From positions 5,579,619 through 5,643,618 of the forward strand of contig NC_033632.1 in NCBI RefSeq assembly GCF_001540865.1: a DNA stretch of 64,000 bases, given 5' to 3'. Numbering within the stretch: the stretch's first letter is position 1; each line of letters starts with the position of its first letter. Shown one piece after another: positions 35,398 to 46,778 of this stretch. Origin of the DNA: Ananas comosus. Taxonomy: Eukaryota > Streptophyta > Magnoliopsida > Poales > Bromeliaceae. A model generated the notes under the pieces. It saw nothing but the letters and a program-made list of their open reading frames with translations, was not told the origin of the DNA and made no database searches. Made by a program: the position numbers and the translations under genes.

Positions 35398-35589
35398 GTA
35401 AAACAATAGGATTATAAAAATTGAATAAACTTGCTCAACAAACTATTATTGATTTTGATAGTATTAGCAACATAGAAGGTATCTCTTATCTAAATTTTTA
35501 TCTACTTTTTGAGTTGAGAATTAAATAGATATTAAGATATGGAACAATGCAATATGCCAATAAGGGATGGCACAATGTGATATACCAAC

Positions 35590-36744
35590 AGGGATGACAA
35601 TAGACTTAGGCCGCCCCTCTCCCTGCTGATATCCTGCAGACTTTTTACAAATTCACTAAATTCATTTTTTTATTTATAATTTAATAAATTTAATTTAATT
35701 TTAATTCAAATTAGATGAACTTTTATCCAATTATTAAGTTATTTTTTTCAATATCAAATTATTAGCTATGACTCACCAAATCACTAAACATATATAGCAA
35801 TCAAATATTATTTAACTAATATATTATATAAAATAGTAAATATATTTAAAATATTTAATTAAATTTAAATATTAAAATTAGTTTTCGATATTTATAAATA
35901 AATTAATAATTATATAATAATATAGTATATTATTCTGCGAGGATTGGAAATTTGGTCAGTCGGGGAGTATTCCCATACCGTCCTATATATCCCGTCCCAT
36001 CTAGGGATGCAAACGGATCCGGTTTGGTGGAGCTCCCGTCCCGATCCGCCCTGACGGGGCAGTAAATGGGAGAAAATAAACAGATTCGGGGCGGAAAACG
36101 GAATAAATTTTACGATCCGAGACGGATTCGGGGCAGAAAACGGGAGAAATTTTGATCCGCCCCGAATCCGTCCCGTCATGATCCGCCCCAAATCGGCCTC
36201 GAAAATTATTTATATTTTAAATAAATATTTCTAAAAAATAATGTATTTGCAAAAAAGTTTAAAATACAAATAAGTTAGTACTCTTATTTCTAATGTATTT
36301 AAAACTTTCGAATTTTGTTTTGAATTGTCATTGATATTTTTAATTTTTATAATTGATATTGTTTAATTATATATATAATATTATTAAAAATTATTATTTT
36401 ATATTTTATAAAATATAATAATATTATAATTTTATAAAAAATATTAGTTGGCGGGGGCGGATTCGGGGCGCTGGCGGGTTACAAGGCGCGGCGGATTACG
36501 AGATGTATTTTTTAACCCGTCAAGGATTCGGGGCGGGAGGCGGTGTGGAATTTTGCTAGTCGGGGCGGGAGACGGGAATCCCGCCCCCAGATCTGCCCTG
36601 TTTGCATCCCTAGTCCCGTCCTGGTGAGCGGGAGAATTTTTTTTTCTATCTCCATCTCCGCTGGAACAAAATCCTTCTCATCCCTACTCTATTTCGGGAA
36701 GATCCTGCAAGAACTTAGATCCGCATGAAAATTTGTCATCCCTA
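35590..36744. mobile_element. Outer hAT-like element carrying a second hAT-like element
   Basis: Ends AGGGATGACAAT and inverted TTGTCATCCCTA. Flanks ATACCAAC and ATACCGAC agree at 7 of 8 bases. The interior is AT-rich with GGGACGG/CCGTCCC-type subterminal repeats. It is split by the insertion at 36002-36612. Confidence 0.6.
36002..36612. mobile_element. hAT-like non-autonomous element (GGCGG type), intact
   Basis: 611 bp. Ends TAGGGATGCAAAC and inverted GTTTGCATCCCTA. Flanks GTCCCATC (35994-36001) and GTCCCGTC (36613-36620) form an 8-bp duplication with one change. Subterminal GGGGCGGATTCGGGGCGGG-type repeats surround an AT core. Copy at 16122-16727 is truncated. Confidence 0.82.
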
Positions 36745-37139
36745 ATACCGACTCATTGTAGTGAAGTTTTATAACTTAATTTGCCAATTCTCTAAATTTT
36801 TTAATTTATTAGAGATGATGATAAAGTGCAAAGTAATAATTGACGCAATTTTCGATGTTGAGAAATAATTTAGCCGTAAATAAAACCAACTATTTATACG
36901 AATTGAGAAATAATCGGCTTATAGCACAAACTCAACGTCACTGAATATGTCGATAGCGGATGAACTTTTATCTTGTTGTTAGTTTTGATTGGCTTGTAAT
37001 GCAACTTGCTCACAAAACAGCTTGTAATGCAACTTGCTCACAAAACAAAAGAAAAAATAATCAGGACAAAATTTAATTTCTTGATGTTGTTTAGTACATT
37101 TTTTATTTTACTATTTTGTGATTCAAAAAGCTATATTTA

Positions 37140-37757
37140 ATTATCGTATAGACTCAAAACACATCGCTCACAAACCCTAAGTCACTTGCGGAATCGATTT
37201 TCCAAAATCGATTCTTGAAGACGCCGGGAATCTCGAAAACACATCTGGATGCCCTCAGGACCTATAGAACATCCCTAAATACACCGACTCACACCAAAAG
37301 TTACCTGCTATCCCGAAACACGCCTATTTTGTTGTCCGGACAATAAACACAAATCTCCAAGTCAACTTGGTTGTCGTCGGTTGACCGTTTCGCTCCGGGC
37401 TTGCAGAAATGCCCACTTTGGCACCAGAATCCTCCGCCGCTCACCTGTCACCTCCAAACAGACGATGCGACGCCAGCGGCCAATCACCAAGGCTAGGCGA
37501 TGATTTCCGAATCGTCCACGTAGCCGGAAACTTATCGTAGCATGAAATGGCATTCTACCGTTGATTTTCCTGAAAAACGCACTGAAACCCCTCCGCCACT
37601 CATCCACCACTTTCGGACTTCAAAGGTCGCGGTAGCAATCAGCCAACAAGGCTTGGCAGGGTCTCCAGGGTATTCGAATGGCCAATGTACAAAAACTGTA
37701 ACATAAACCACGTCCAATCGGCGAATTTATGCCAAATGACATCGTGGGACCCCGTTT
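37140..37757 (-). mobile_element. Family A LTR fragment, 5' part, minus orientation
   Basis: Inverted match to about 7640-8000 (GTCAACTTGGTTGTCGTCGG region against GATGACCGAGTTGACTTGG; ACACCGACTCACACC against GGTGTGAGTCGGTAC). It abuts another LTR end at 37758. No coding frame is credible. Confidence 0.5.
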
Positions 37758-39812
37758 TGTCACTCCCCGGGGCCTAGATAATGAAAGCTTTAGCACAACC
37801 GTGCCGTTTTACAAATCAGAGTTGCGAAATTTTTTTTTTTAATAGTTTGGCCCACGTGACGCATAGACCCGCCACAAATACAAATTTTTCCTACCCACAC
37901 AGACAGAGTCTCCTTTGTATTTGCACGACGTACCCAACAACAACATCAACAAGATCACAACAACAATCTACATTCACCAATTCATAAACAATAGATGCGA
38001 TACAATTCTATACAGTTAGCCATCCATAAAAATGATGTATATATGCCTCTAAACACTCCTTAGACGCTGGATGATGCGATGCATAATACAACAATCATCC
38101 TATTTATAGGTGCTTCCCACTCAGAAGCTTTGTTTATAAACTCTATTTGTATATCCATGAAAACCATTCAAAAATCTTTTAAAACTGTTTTCCATACGAA
38201 AACTCAATGTTTGAAAACCGACTATCTCGAGGGGTAGAAAACCACAAGGCATAAATCTTTAAATCCAAGTGTTGAAGACTAATAAGACTCCGATTGCATG
38301 CATAATGAAAAGCATCAACTCATACAAGTTCACGATTATTCGAGTAATAACAATAATCATCTAACTGAACCATTTTATTATTTAAACTACTAAATGCGGA
38401 AAGAAAAATAACCAGAGTGACGATCGCTACTGCAGCCTAGCTAGGACGTCCTCCCATCGCATCAAGAACCAATTCCTCGCCCGTGGCACCTGGAAAAATG
38501 GGGGGTGAGAAACCACAACAAGGTTTCCAAGTGGGTATGACAGAGCTACGAAAACAAATCGTATTTACTGAAAAATAAAGGAGATAGAACAACAGATAGG
38601 TATATATCGTAATACAAAAGCAACTACAGTAGTAATAGAAACAAGATAGTAAATGAGTAAGAACCAAACTACTACTGTAATAGAAACTCAACTGAACAGA
38701 TGCCTCAAGGGTAAATAATCCAAATTAAACCCAATCTGGTGCCTGTCATATTGGTCCGCAGATCTCAAGCCATCCCTCCGGACATTCCAAAATAAGTCCC
38801 ACATAAAGCCTACCTCGTTCGCTGTCCGAATACATTAATTTAATGCCATTGGGACAGCCGCACATATAGTGTGTCAAAACGGAACGTCGAGATCTCGGGA
38901 ATCACCGGTTTGGCTCCCGGGGTGCCCATCTCGGCACCAAAATCACCCGCAGCCCTCACGCTGCGATCAAAGTTGTCAAACCTCACACTAAAACCAGCCA
39001 ATAAGGCTTAAACTCTGCTGCAAATAGTAGCGACCTGCGTGACAAGAAACCGCGCACAAAATCGCCCGATTTCTACCTTTCTGGATTCCTAATAAGCCCC
39101 GAAGGTTTTCCAAAACACTCCGTGGGTCAAACGATCACCCTCGCTATCCCAAAATACTTATTTTTGTGTGTTGGGACAGCCGCACGCTGAATGGTGCCAT
39201 TCGGGTGCGAAAACTCCAAAATCTGCCTACTGGGTTCCCGTAAATCAAAAATTAGCTTCGAAACTCACCTAGGGTCCCTCGCTAGTCCGTTCTTCACATC
39301 AGCAAGGTCCCAGCCAGACAACAAGGTTTCTTTACCACTGCAACTAGCAGTTAAACTCACTCCACGAAAATGGAGCCAAAAGCACATAAAACACACTTAA
39401 ATTACCATTTTTGTGTGCCGATCACTATGAAATCCCAATCGAGGGATTCCTGAACCTCGAACCTCAAGTTCGACCCATTAGGCATGATTCCCATGCTATT
39501 CAGGACAGCAATGATACAAAAAGGTTATCATGGCAATTCATTGAACACTCGGCGGACGATAAATGCAATAGTAAAAACAGTGATTAGGGCCATACCACTG
39601 ATTCCGTGACTTCAGAATCCGAATAAAGGTATGGTTCAGGAGCTATCAACATGTTGGACACTGTCCAGAGCGCAAATGACGGTCGAGGAATGTGTCGGAG
39701 CGACGTTAAATACTGCGAATTAGGGGCACTGGGAGCGATGATGGTGCCACGGTGAAACAAAGCCTCTTCAATAGGATCCGAGGTGAGCATTGCGATTGAC
39801 GAGGGCTCGGGG
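37758..39812 (-). mobile_element. Family A LTR, minus orientation, probably near complete
   Basis: The plus-strand left edge TGTCACTCCCCGGGG reads as an LTR end on the minus strand. 37758-38450 matches 10126-10745, and 38890-39180 resembles 37140-37450 (AATCACCCGCAGCC against AATCCTCCGCCGCTC). The order therefore fits one LTR of about 2 kb. No primer-binding site lies to the left, so it is not joined to an internal region. Confidence 0.45.
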
Positions 39813-40150
39813 TGTCACGCCCCGTGCCCCGCCTATTTGGTTGGGTTCGGACACGCTAACAGACCACCGAACGGACAGGGTTTTCCTGTACCGCGGACAG
39901 AGTCTCCCCTGTACGTCCAAGGCGTCGCAATCGATACAATTCACGATGTTCCAACCAGGAACCGAATTCAACCAAAGATTGCATAAGGAAGTATCAAAAA
40001 CATAAAACAACTAAGTTATTACAACATTCATCTTAGGTGTATTTTACATCACAATTTTCTTTTACATTCAACTTTCAAAATACAATCAGTTAACACAATT
40101 ATTACAAGTTTGGTACCCCCTAAGCTAGACCACCTCGGGATACCGCTATC
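39813..40150 (-). mobile_element. Gypsy-type LTR end fragment, minus orientation
   Basis: Starts TGTCACGCCCCGTGCC and has the segment order seen at other minus LTR ends here (AGACCACCGAACGG, CAGAGTCTCCCCTGTACG). It is cut at about 40150 by the copia-derived sequence. Confidence 0.5.
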
Positions 40151-40414
40151 TTCAGGTCGAGTTATGAGGGTCCAAAAGTGAGATTGGGTTATGTGTTAGA
40201 TGAACAAGTGCAAAAACTTGTACGTTCTGAACGAGAGCACAATCAGAATGAGAATCAAAAGCAGTTTGGGTTTCAAAAGTTTGTAGAGATGCAGTTGCTT
40301 GAGATGGAGTGGTGGATGTGGTGACATTGAGCGGAAGAGACAAGCTCACGGCGGAGCTTACATGGTGAGCTCAACACAACAGTTGAAAATTACAAATCAA
40401 ATCGAGGTGGAGTT
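40151..40414 (+). mobile_element. Internal 3' tail of an upstream copy of the copia-derived element
   Basis: Aligns throughout with 42200-42462 (GTCCAAAAGTGAGAT, AACTTGTACGTTCTGAACG, AGAGACAAGCTCA) and then passes directly into an LTR. It shows that a second copy of the same internally deleted element once lay upstream. It has premature stops. Confidence 0.75.
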
Positions 40415-40944
40415 TGTTTGGATTTAGTTAAATTTATAGTTTATTTCTAGTTGAATTAGGATTAATATTTAAATCTATTTAAGATAAATTAATTAGAATT
40501 TAAATATTAATAGAATAGGATTCATGATTATATTAGGATTGGATACATTTTGTGGGTAGCACATTAAGCTTGGATGGTACGGTCAAGTTGGAGAGGTCTC
40601 ATGTGAGTACGGCTTAGGCTGGGTGGTGTCCGTACCATGGAAAAGCCTAGGCTCGGGTTGCATGCACCTTGTGCATGGGTGCATGTAAGAGAGAAAAGAA
40701 AGAAGTCTTCTTGTGGGATTACAGAAGATGAAAGAGGGTGAAAGAGATCCAGAAAGAGTGCTCAGATTGAAGCTATTCTATGTAGAAGAGTAGTCAGGTG
40801 TAATTCTTCTCTTGGTTAATGAATCTTATTTACCTATATATTTTTATTTGGATTTTCTCTCTTTTGTAATTATATCAACTTTTACTGAAGAGATGGGTTT
40901 ATGGTAAAAATCTAATTTGATGATTCTATTGTGGAATCTTAACA
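40415..40944 (+). mobile_element. Copia-type LTR (530 bp), 5' of the internal region
   Basis: Begins TGTTTGGATTTAGTTAAATT and ends GGAATCTTAACA. The same landmarks occur in the 3' copy (TTGCATGCACCTTGTGCA, TTCTTCTCTTGGTTAATGAA). Primer-site wording ATCGGTATCAGAG follows at about 40968. Confidence 0.75.
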
Positions 40945-42462
40945 ATCGGTACCGGATTTACAGTAATCGGTATCAGAGAGAGTTGCAAATTCTCAAAATC
41001 TGGGGAATACCAGATTTTCAACAATTGGTATCAGAGTTTAAGGTTATTTATTCTCAAGTGAGATGGACAAAGATGGCCATGGAGTTCGAAATTGAGAAGT
41101 TCGATGATAAAAACAATTTCGGCTTGTGGCAGGTTAAAATATGAGCGATCCTCGTACAACAAGAGTTGGACGAGACATTGAACGAGAAAGAGGCAAAGCT
41201 AGCGGAGCTCACAGATGCGGCATGGGAGAAGATGGAGCGAAGCCATTAAGTATGCTTTATCTATCGTTAGCAGATGAGGTTCTTTACAATGTAGCTTGCG
41301 AGTTTACACCAACGAAATTGTGGAAGAAATTGAAAAATCCATACATGACCAAATCCGTGACGAATAGGTTGCACCTGAAGTAGCAACTATTCACGTTGCG
41401 GATGCACGAAACGACGAGCCTACATGAGCATCTAAACGAGTTCAATAAAGTGGTGGCCTAATTGACCATTGTCGGAGTCAATTTGGATAATGAGAATAAG
41501 GCACTGATTTTATTATCTTTGTTATCGGTGGCATATGAGATTCTGGTGACTACGTTGCTTTATGGCAAGGAGACTATAAGCATAGAGCGGTCACGACGGC
41601 ACTTTTCTCGAATGAGATGCGTAAGATAACTCAGAAGTCTGGCATGTAGAGCTGTGATACAACTCTAATGGTAAGAGCGAAGAAGGAAGCAAATCATTGG
41701 CGATCGGAGATTGACAGAAAAAGCCGCTATCCGACGTGGAGTGCTTCTATTATCATAGGAAAAAGCACATAAAGTGCAACTGTCGAAAACTTTAGAATAA
41801 TCTGAAGGAGTTGAAGCAACAGAAGAAAAAAACTGTCATGGATTAGGCCGAGGAGACATCAGCGACAGTGCAGGTCGCAGAATTGGAGATGATCGATTCT
41901 GATGTGCTATATGTGGTGACTGGTGGTGCGAAAATTTCGGATGATACGTGGGTGTTCGATTCGGCGTGTTCCTTTCATGTTTGCCCAGAGAAGGAGTTTT
42001 TTGTCACCTATAAAGCGATTCGAGGTGGAAAAACTCTTATGGGGAACGGGATGACATGCAAAAATTTTGGGAGTTGGCACGGTAAAGATCTGGATGCACG
42101 ATGGGGTCATGAGAACACTGAAAGGTGTGCTACACATTTCTGGATTGAAGCAAAATTTGATCTCGCTAAGCGCATTGGACGAAGCGTTGCAATTTTTTGA
42201 CTTCAGGTGGAGCTATGAGAGTCCAAAAGTGAGATCGGGTCGTGCACGAGGCGAACAAGTGTGAAAACTTATACGTTCTGAATGGGAGCACAATTAGAAC
42301 TGAAGCAAGGTCAGTTTGGGTTCTAAAAGTTCAAAGTGGTGCAGCAAATCAAGGCGGAGCGGTGGATGCAGTGACATCAATCGGAGGAGACAAGTTCAAG
42401 ATAGAGCGCATAGTGAGCTCGACGCAATATTTGAAAATTAAAAATTAAACCAATATGGAGAT
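40945..42462 (+). pseudogene. Ty1/copia gag-protease relic lacking integrase and reverse transcriptase
   Basis: Frames broken by stops and shifts still show copia landmarks in order. A gag start is MAMEFEIEKFDDKNNFGLWQ (about 41074). A zinc-knuckle relic reads CFYYHRKKHIKCNC (about 41740), with its second Cys replaced by Tyr. A protease region reads WVFDSACSFHVCP (DSA where active copia enzymes have DSG or DTG). A GAG-pre-integrase stretch reads CENLYVLNGSTIRTEARSV (about 42247). Only about 130 bases later the 3' LTR begins, so integrase, reverse transcriptase and RNase H are absent. Not functional. Confidence 0.85.
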
Positions 42463-42684
42463 TGTTAGAATTTAGTTAAATTTGTAGTGATTTATAGTTG
42501 GATTAGGATAAATATTTGAAGTCACTAGAGATAAATTATTTTGGATGTAGATATTACATAGAATAGAATTTCTAATTATACTAGAATTTGGGTACGTATA
42601 TCTTGGGTGGAGCTTTATAAATACCACCATGTATGCAATTGTTGGTAGAGCTCTCAAGTGAGTATGGCTTAGGCTTGGTGGTGT

Positions 42685-43185
42685 TGTGACACCCCAATAG
42701 TCCCACATCGGATAGTTATGGCTAGATATGGGAATATATAAGCTTGATTGAGCTAGACATAATAATTGGGCTTAAGCATTTTAGGCCGGTGGTTTTGGCC
42801 CAACGAGTTATTATTGCTAGCAGGTCGGGTCGTTACATTTGGTATCAGAGCCAGTTCACCAACCAGAAGTGTGAGATGAATCTTGGCTGAGCCAGGGTCG
42901 GTGATTGACAGACTAAGTCAGGGTCGGAATGACAAAGACTAGCGAGACAAGTCTCACATCGCCTGATAATCTTGGGTTCTGTGCGTGTTTTGGGCTGACG
43001 AGGATGTCAGGGCCTAAACGAAGGGTGTCTGTGACACTCGATCGAATAGTCCCACATCGGATAGTTATGGCTAGATGTGGGAATATATAACCTAGATTGG
43101 GCTAGACATAATAACTGGGTTTAAACATTTTGGCCGGTGGTTTTGGCCCAACGAGTTATTATTGCTAGCGGATAGGGTCGTTACA
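42685..43185 (+). mobile_element. Complete TRIM, nested in the copia LTR
   Basis: LTRs 42685-42837 and 43030-43185 (TGTGACAC to CGTTACA) flank a methionine-tRNA primer site TTTGGTATCAGAGCC. The 5-bp duplication GGTGT is at 42680-42684 and 43186-43190. Same LTR family as 8141-8659. The internal GACGAGGATGTCAGGGC is also found in the Cassandra element at 6234-6759. Confidence 0.92.
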
Positions 43186-43205
43186 GGTGTTCATACCGTG
43201 GAGAA

Positions 43206-43395
43206 TGAAAAATTCTAGAATGCACCGAGTATATTGGTGACGTGGCGTCCCCAACCAATCAAATGAATCTTTTTGGATTAATCCATCATATCATCATTAT
43301 AAAAAAAAAAATTTATTATACTTTTCTTTTAAAAGGAGAGATATGATTGGCTTGTTATTGCTGATATGGTGCAAGTGTGACATAGTAGACTTTCT
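43206..43395. mobile_element. Small MITE with 9-bp target duplication, nested in the copia LTR
   Basis: 190 bp between two copies of CGTGGAGAA (43197-43205, 43396-43404). Absence of this segment from the 5' LTR confirms insertion. Ends are only loosely inverted (GAAAAATTCTAGAATGCACC against CTTGCACC...). A 9-bp duplication suggests the Mutator superfamily. Confidence 0.75.
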
Positions 43396-43654
43396 CGTGG
43401 AGAACTTAGGCTAGTTGCATGCACCTTGTGCAAGGGTGCATGTAAGAGAGAAAAGGAGGTCTTTTAGGCTCGGATTGAAGCTACTTTGTTGTAGAAGAGA
43501 AGTTAAGTATAATCTTCTCTTAATTAGTGAATCTTATTTCAACTATATATTTTTCTGTTTGGATTTTTTTTTTTTTTTTGTTATTGTATCAGCTCTTTGC
43601 TGAGGAGGCGGGTTTATGGCAAAAATTCGATATGATACTTCCGTTACGGAAACA

Positions 43655-44206
43655 GCAGTCGGTATCAGAGCGGCTTACGAAGTCTCAAAATTTTGTATCA
43701 GGACCCAACAGATAAATCTATCCCATTTTAATTCGCGTTCAGACAAAATTTGACATGCCTACATAGAATTAAGGGACAAAAAAAAAAAAAGAAAAAAAAA
43801 AAAACNGGCCTAAATTTGGATTTAGTCGGCATAATATTTCAACATTAACCTAAATTTCCCTTTTGGATGGATTAGGGGCCCGGGGTTAGTGACATTATGA
43901 TCGATAAGACCTTTTCCCATCATCATGAAAAAGAAAAACTAATCACTCATCAATATAGATAGAGTTCTCAGGATAATGGATTTGGTGGGTGATGGAACCC
44001 CAGAAAAGCAGATGGGTCGCCCATCTCTAGATCTATTTGATTATATAACCGAAACAAAGACTACAGTGTACTCTCACTCTTTGTTTCTTGGTCTTAGAAG
44101 ATATACTTCACATGATAGCTACCTTTCACCAAAGCCTCCTTTGGACTTCTTTCTGTTTTTTTTTTTTTTTTTTTTTTCTTTTAATAATTGATAATTAAGG
44201 TCGGGT
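43655..44206. other. Spacer with an N
   Basis: Poly(A) with a single N at 43806, then unremarkable sequence ending in a T run (44157-44177). No gene seen. Confidence 0.4.
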
Positions 44207-44760
44207 TAGGGATGTCAACAGGTTGGATTTGAGTTGGGTTTTCAAACACTCAAATCCAAACCTGAAAACCAAATTAAAACCCGAACCCCGACCCGAATCC
44301 GGCGGATTTTAAACATCCGTACCCATATCCGAACCCGACTAAAAACCCGAAACCCAAACCCCGAAAACCCGAACCCGAAATAATGATTTCCCTTTATCAT
44401 ATTTAAAATCAAAATTTTCAAAATAAAATTTTCAAAACACAATCAAATAAAATATTAAAATATTCATGCCATACAATATCAATATCTGGATAAAGAAGGC
44501 ATAAATTCAAATAGTTAAAGGCAGCGATACATTTTTTAAATATCTAATACAATTTTTAAATATCAAAATGTTATATAATTTATTCACGTTCGGGTTCGGG
44601 TCGGGTGAATGCAAAATTCATACCCGTATTCATATCCGTCGGATTTTAATTTCTATACCATAACCGAATCCGTATCTGTTTAACTCGGATAAACCTGCCC
44701 TATTCGGGTTTGGGTTCGGATAATATATATTTTGAGTATTCATACCCATTGACATCCCTA
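44207..44760. mobile_element. hAT-like non-autonomous element (TAGGGATGTCAA ends)
   Basis: Inverted ends TAGGGATGTCAA and TTGACATCCCTA. Subterminal repeats of CCCGAACCCGA and GGTTCGGGT type surround an AT-rich core. Flanks GGTCGGGT and GTCTAGGT do not form a convincing duplication. 554 bp. Confidence 0.7.
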
Positions 44761-45224
44761 GTCTAGGTGTCATTTACATCCTAATAACCCAACAATCTAA
44801 TAATCTGATCTGAATCCAACCGGCCGATTTGTCAGGTTCGGAATATGAATCCATGGTTTTTTATTAGATAGAAAACGAATGCAAGTCCATTGTTATGATT
44901 GAGTTTCATCCGAATATGAGTAATAGTGGGTTATCGCATAAATCAATTTTCGGTAGGACCTATTTCTTAATTACTCATTTCAATTTATAGATAGTGATCC
45001 GAAGATAATGAATGCGATAGAAATTATTGATATATAAATAACAATTAATTTAAACATATGTTTTGCATTCTAATAAATATCATTGTAGTTTACTCCTATG
45101 TATTTCTACCAAATACGGAATATCAATTACCTTTTAAATGTGGGAAACAATAATGCGTTGCGAAACTAACAATAATTAATTTGTCTTTCGGTACATATTT
45201 ATTATTTTCTTATAATTTATAATA

Positions 45225-45712
45225 GGGGCAATTACTTATATACCTCTGAAAAATTTTCAACTTTTTGATTTATCCGTTTTAGAAGGCTAATATTAAAAAT
45301 ACTTTTTTTACGTTCTAAGTTATTTCAAATATACGCAATAGCCGTTATTTTTATAAAATTACTATTTTTTTCTTTCAAATGTATATTCTTTTACCATCAC
45401 CAACTTTTCTTATTTGTCCTTAACTTAAGGGCAAAAAAAGTATTTTAATTTTTGGTCATTTCAAATATACCCTTCTCCTATCACCAACTTTTCTTATTTG
45501 TCTTTAAATTAAGAGCAAAATAAGTATTTTGATTTTTTTTTTTTAACTCTGGTAGATATTTTAATTCACGTTTAATGCAAAATAGCTTAACGGTAGTAAC
45601 TGCGAGGGTATTTTTGAATAATGGAGGAACATATGAGGAGTACATTAGAAAAAAAAAAATAGTGGTAAATTAGATATTTTCAAAATTTTGAAGGGTATAT
45701 AGGCAATTATCC
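45225..45712. mobile_element. Family M MITE, copy 4
   Basis: 488 bp. Ends GGGGCAATTACTTATATACC and inverted GGGTATATAGGCAATTATCC. Flanks TTTATAATA and TTCATAATA (45216-45224, 45713-45721) are a 9-bp duplication with one change. It is the opposite orientation to copies 1 to 3. Confidence 0.85.
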
Positions 45713-46191
45713 TTCATAATATGTATTAGTTAATTATGTTTCTATCCCATCCTTAATCTAGTTTTTTCAAAGTTGACAAATAACTATGTCTTAAGCTTCG
45801 TTTAAGCTTCGTTTGTGATTGCGGGGAGATTGCGTTACGTGCGGTGAGAAATTACGTTGGAAAAATATCTTGTTTGTTTCCGTACGTAATATTGTGTTCT
45901 GCATATCGCGATAAGTCGGTTACAATATATTTTCTGCAATCTCACCGGAGAACGCAGAAGCATATCCCTATATGCTTTTTCCTCAACTCCATTTTATCTA
46001 ATAGCGTTAGATAGACCTCAATACCAAAGCCTTAGTTATATCATGTTTCGCACCCTGTGCGAATAGCGTAGTAGGGTAATAAATAGTCTAGAGTTTTTGT
46101 TAGTGTAAACTAAAACGAGCTTTCTCAAACATAAGCTCCACTGTAGCAAGAAAATACAGAGATCATGATTTAACTATTATATATATAGATT

Positions 46192-46437
46192 TGGGCTAGA
46201 TTACTATTAATAGTATTTGCCCTTTTTGGTATCAAATTTTTAGCCTTTGAATCACTTTTTTTAATCATTTTTAATGATTGGATTAAATATTATAATCCAG
46301 TATGTACCACTCAATCCTAGGGGGACCACTCAACTCTAAAGGACAGATATCATCCTAACCTTACAATTTCTCGTCCAAGGGTTAAAAACTTGCCAGCGAA
46401 ATGTGCCAAATATTATCAATAGTATTTCAACCCAATT
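46192..46437. mobile_element. Micron-like S element
   Basis: TTGGGCTAGATTACTATTAA and inverted AATAGTATTTCAACCCAA bound it. The landmark CAATCCTAGGGGGACCACT is present. TATATATA on the left. Confidence 0.65.
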
Positions 46438-46630
46438 CTCTATTTTCAGTCTTTCATTGTTAGACTATTCGTTTGATAGCTAAATGATGTCGAAAAATTA
46501 AGAAATTTAGTTTCCAAATATTTTAAATAGTGTAGATCAAATCTAACGGAGCCGATCGTCGATTTAGAAGTTGCACCATTAAAAATAACTTAGTAGCATG
46601 AAGGCCTCCATGCTACCGATAGTATACCAG

Positions 46631-46670
<40 letters not shown>

Positions 46671-46738
46671 GCTAGGCTGGTATACTATCGATAGTGCGGA
46701 GGCTTCCATGCTACCAAGTTGTTTTCAATGTTGCGCCT

Positions 46739-46776
<38 letters not shown>
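46438..46776. repeat. Two L-element ends facing each other between CT and GA microsatellites
   Basis: 46445-46633 is the right half of an L element (TTTCAGTCTTTCATTGTTAG to ATGCTACCGATAGTATACC). A (CT)n tract follows (46634-46662), then the left end of another (46670-46745, GGCTGGTATACTATCGATAG), then a (GA)n tract (46746-46776). The CT and GA tracts make a further inverted pair. Incomplete elements, or a collapsed repeat. Confidence 0.6.

Positions 46777-46778
<2 letters not shown>

Larger units (their letters stand above)
42463..43654 (+). mobile_element. Copia-type 3' LTR with two nested elements
   Basis: Starts TGTTAGAATTTAG after a purine stretch and ends GTTACGGAAACA. Removing the TRIM (42685-43185) and the MITE (43206-43395), each with one target copy, leaves about 487 bp against 530 bp for the 5' LTR. 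After its end the wording GCAGTCGGTATCAGAGCGG at 43655 resembles a primer site, as expected if another internal region once followed. Confidence 0.75.

Noticed and set aside
39768..40010. Overlapping 67-80 codon frames
   Set aside because: They lie in an LTR end fragment, overlap on both strands, and contain no motif.
43976..44191. 71-codon frame starting MDLVGDGTPEKQMGRPSL
   Set aside because: Ends in poly-Phe from a T run, has no splice context or homologous motif, and lies between repeats. Chance frame is most likely.
46634..46776. CT tract and GA tract as a designed hairpin or regulatory stem
   Set aside because: They are the borders of two partial Micron-like elements. Similar borders occur at other copies, so no separate function is needed.
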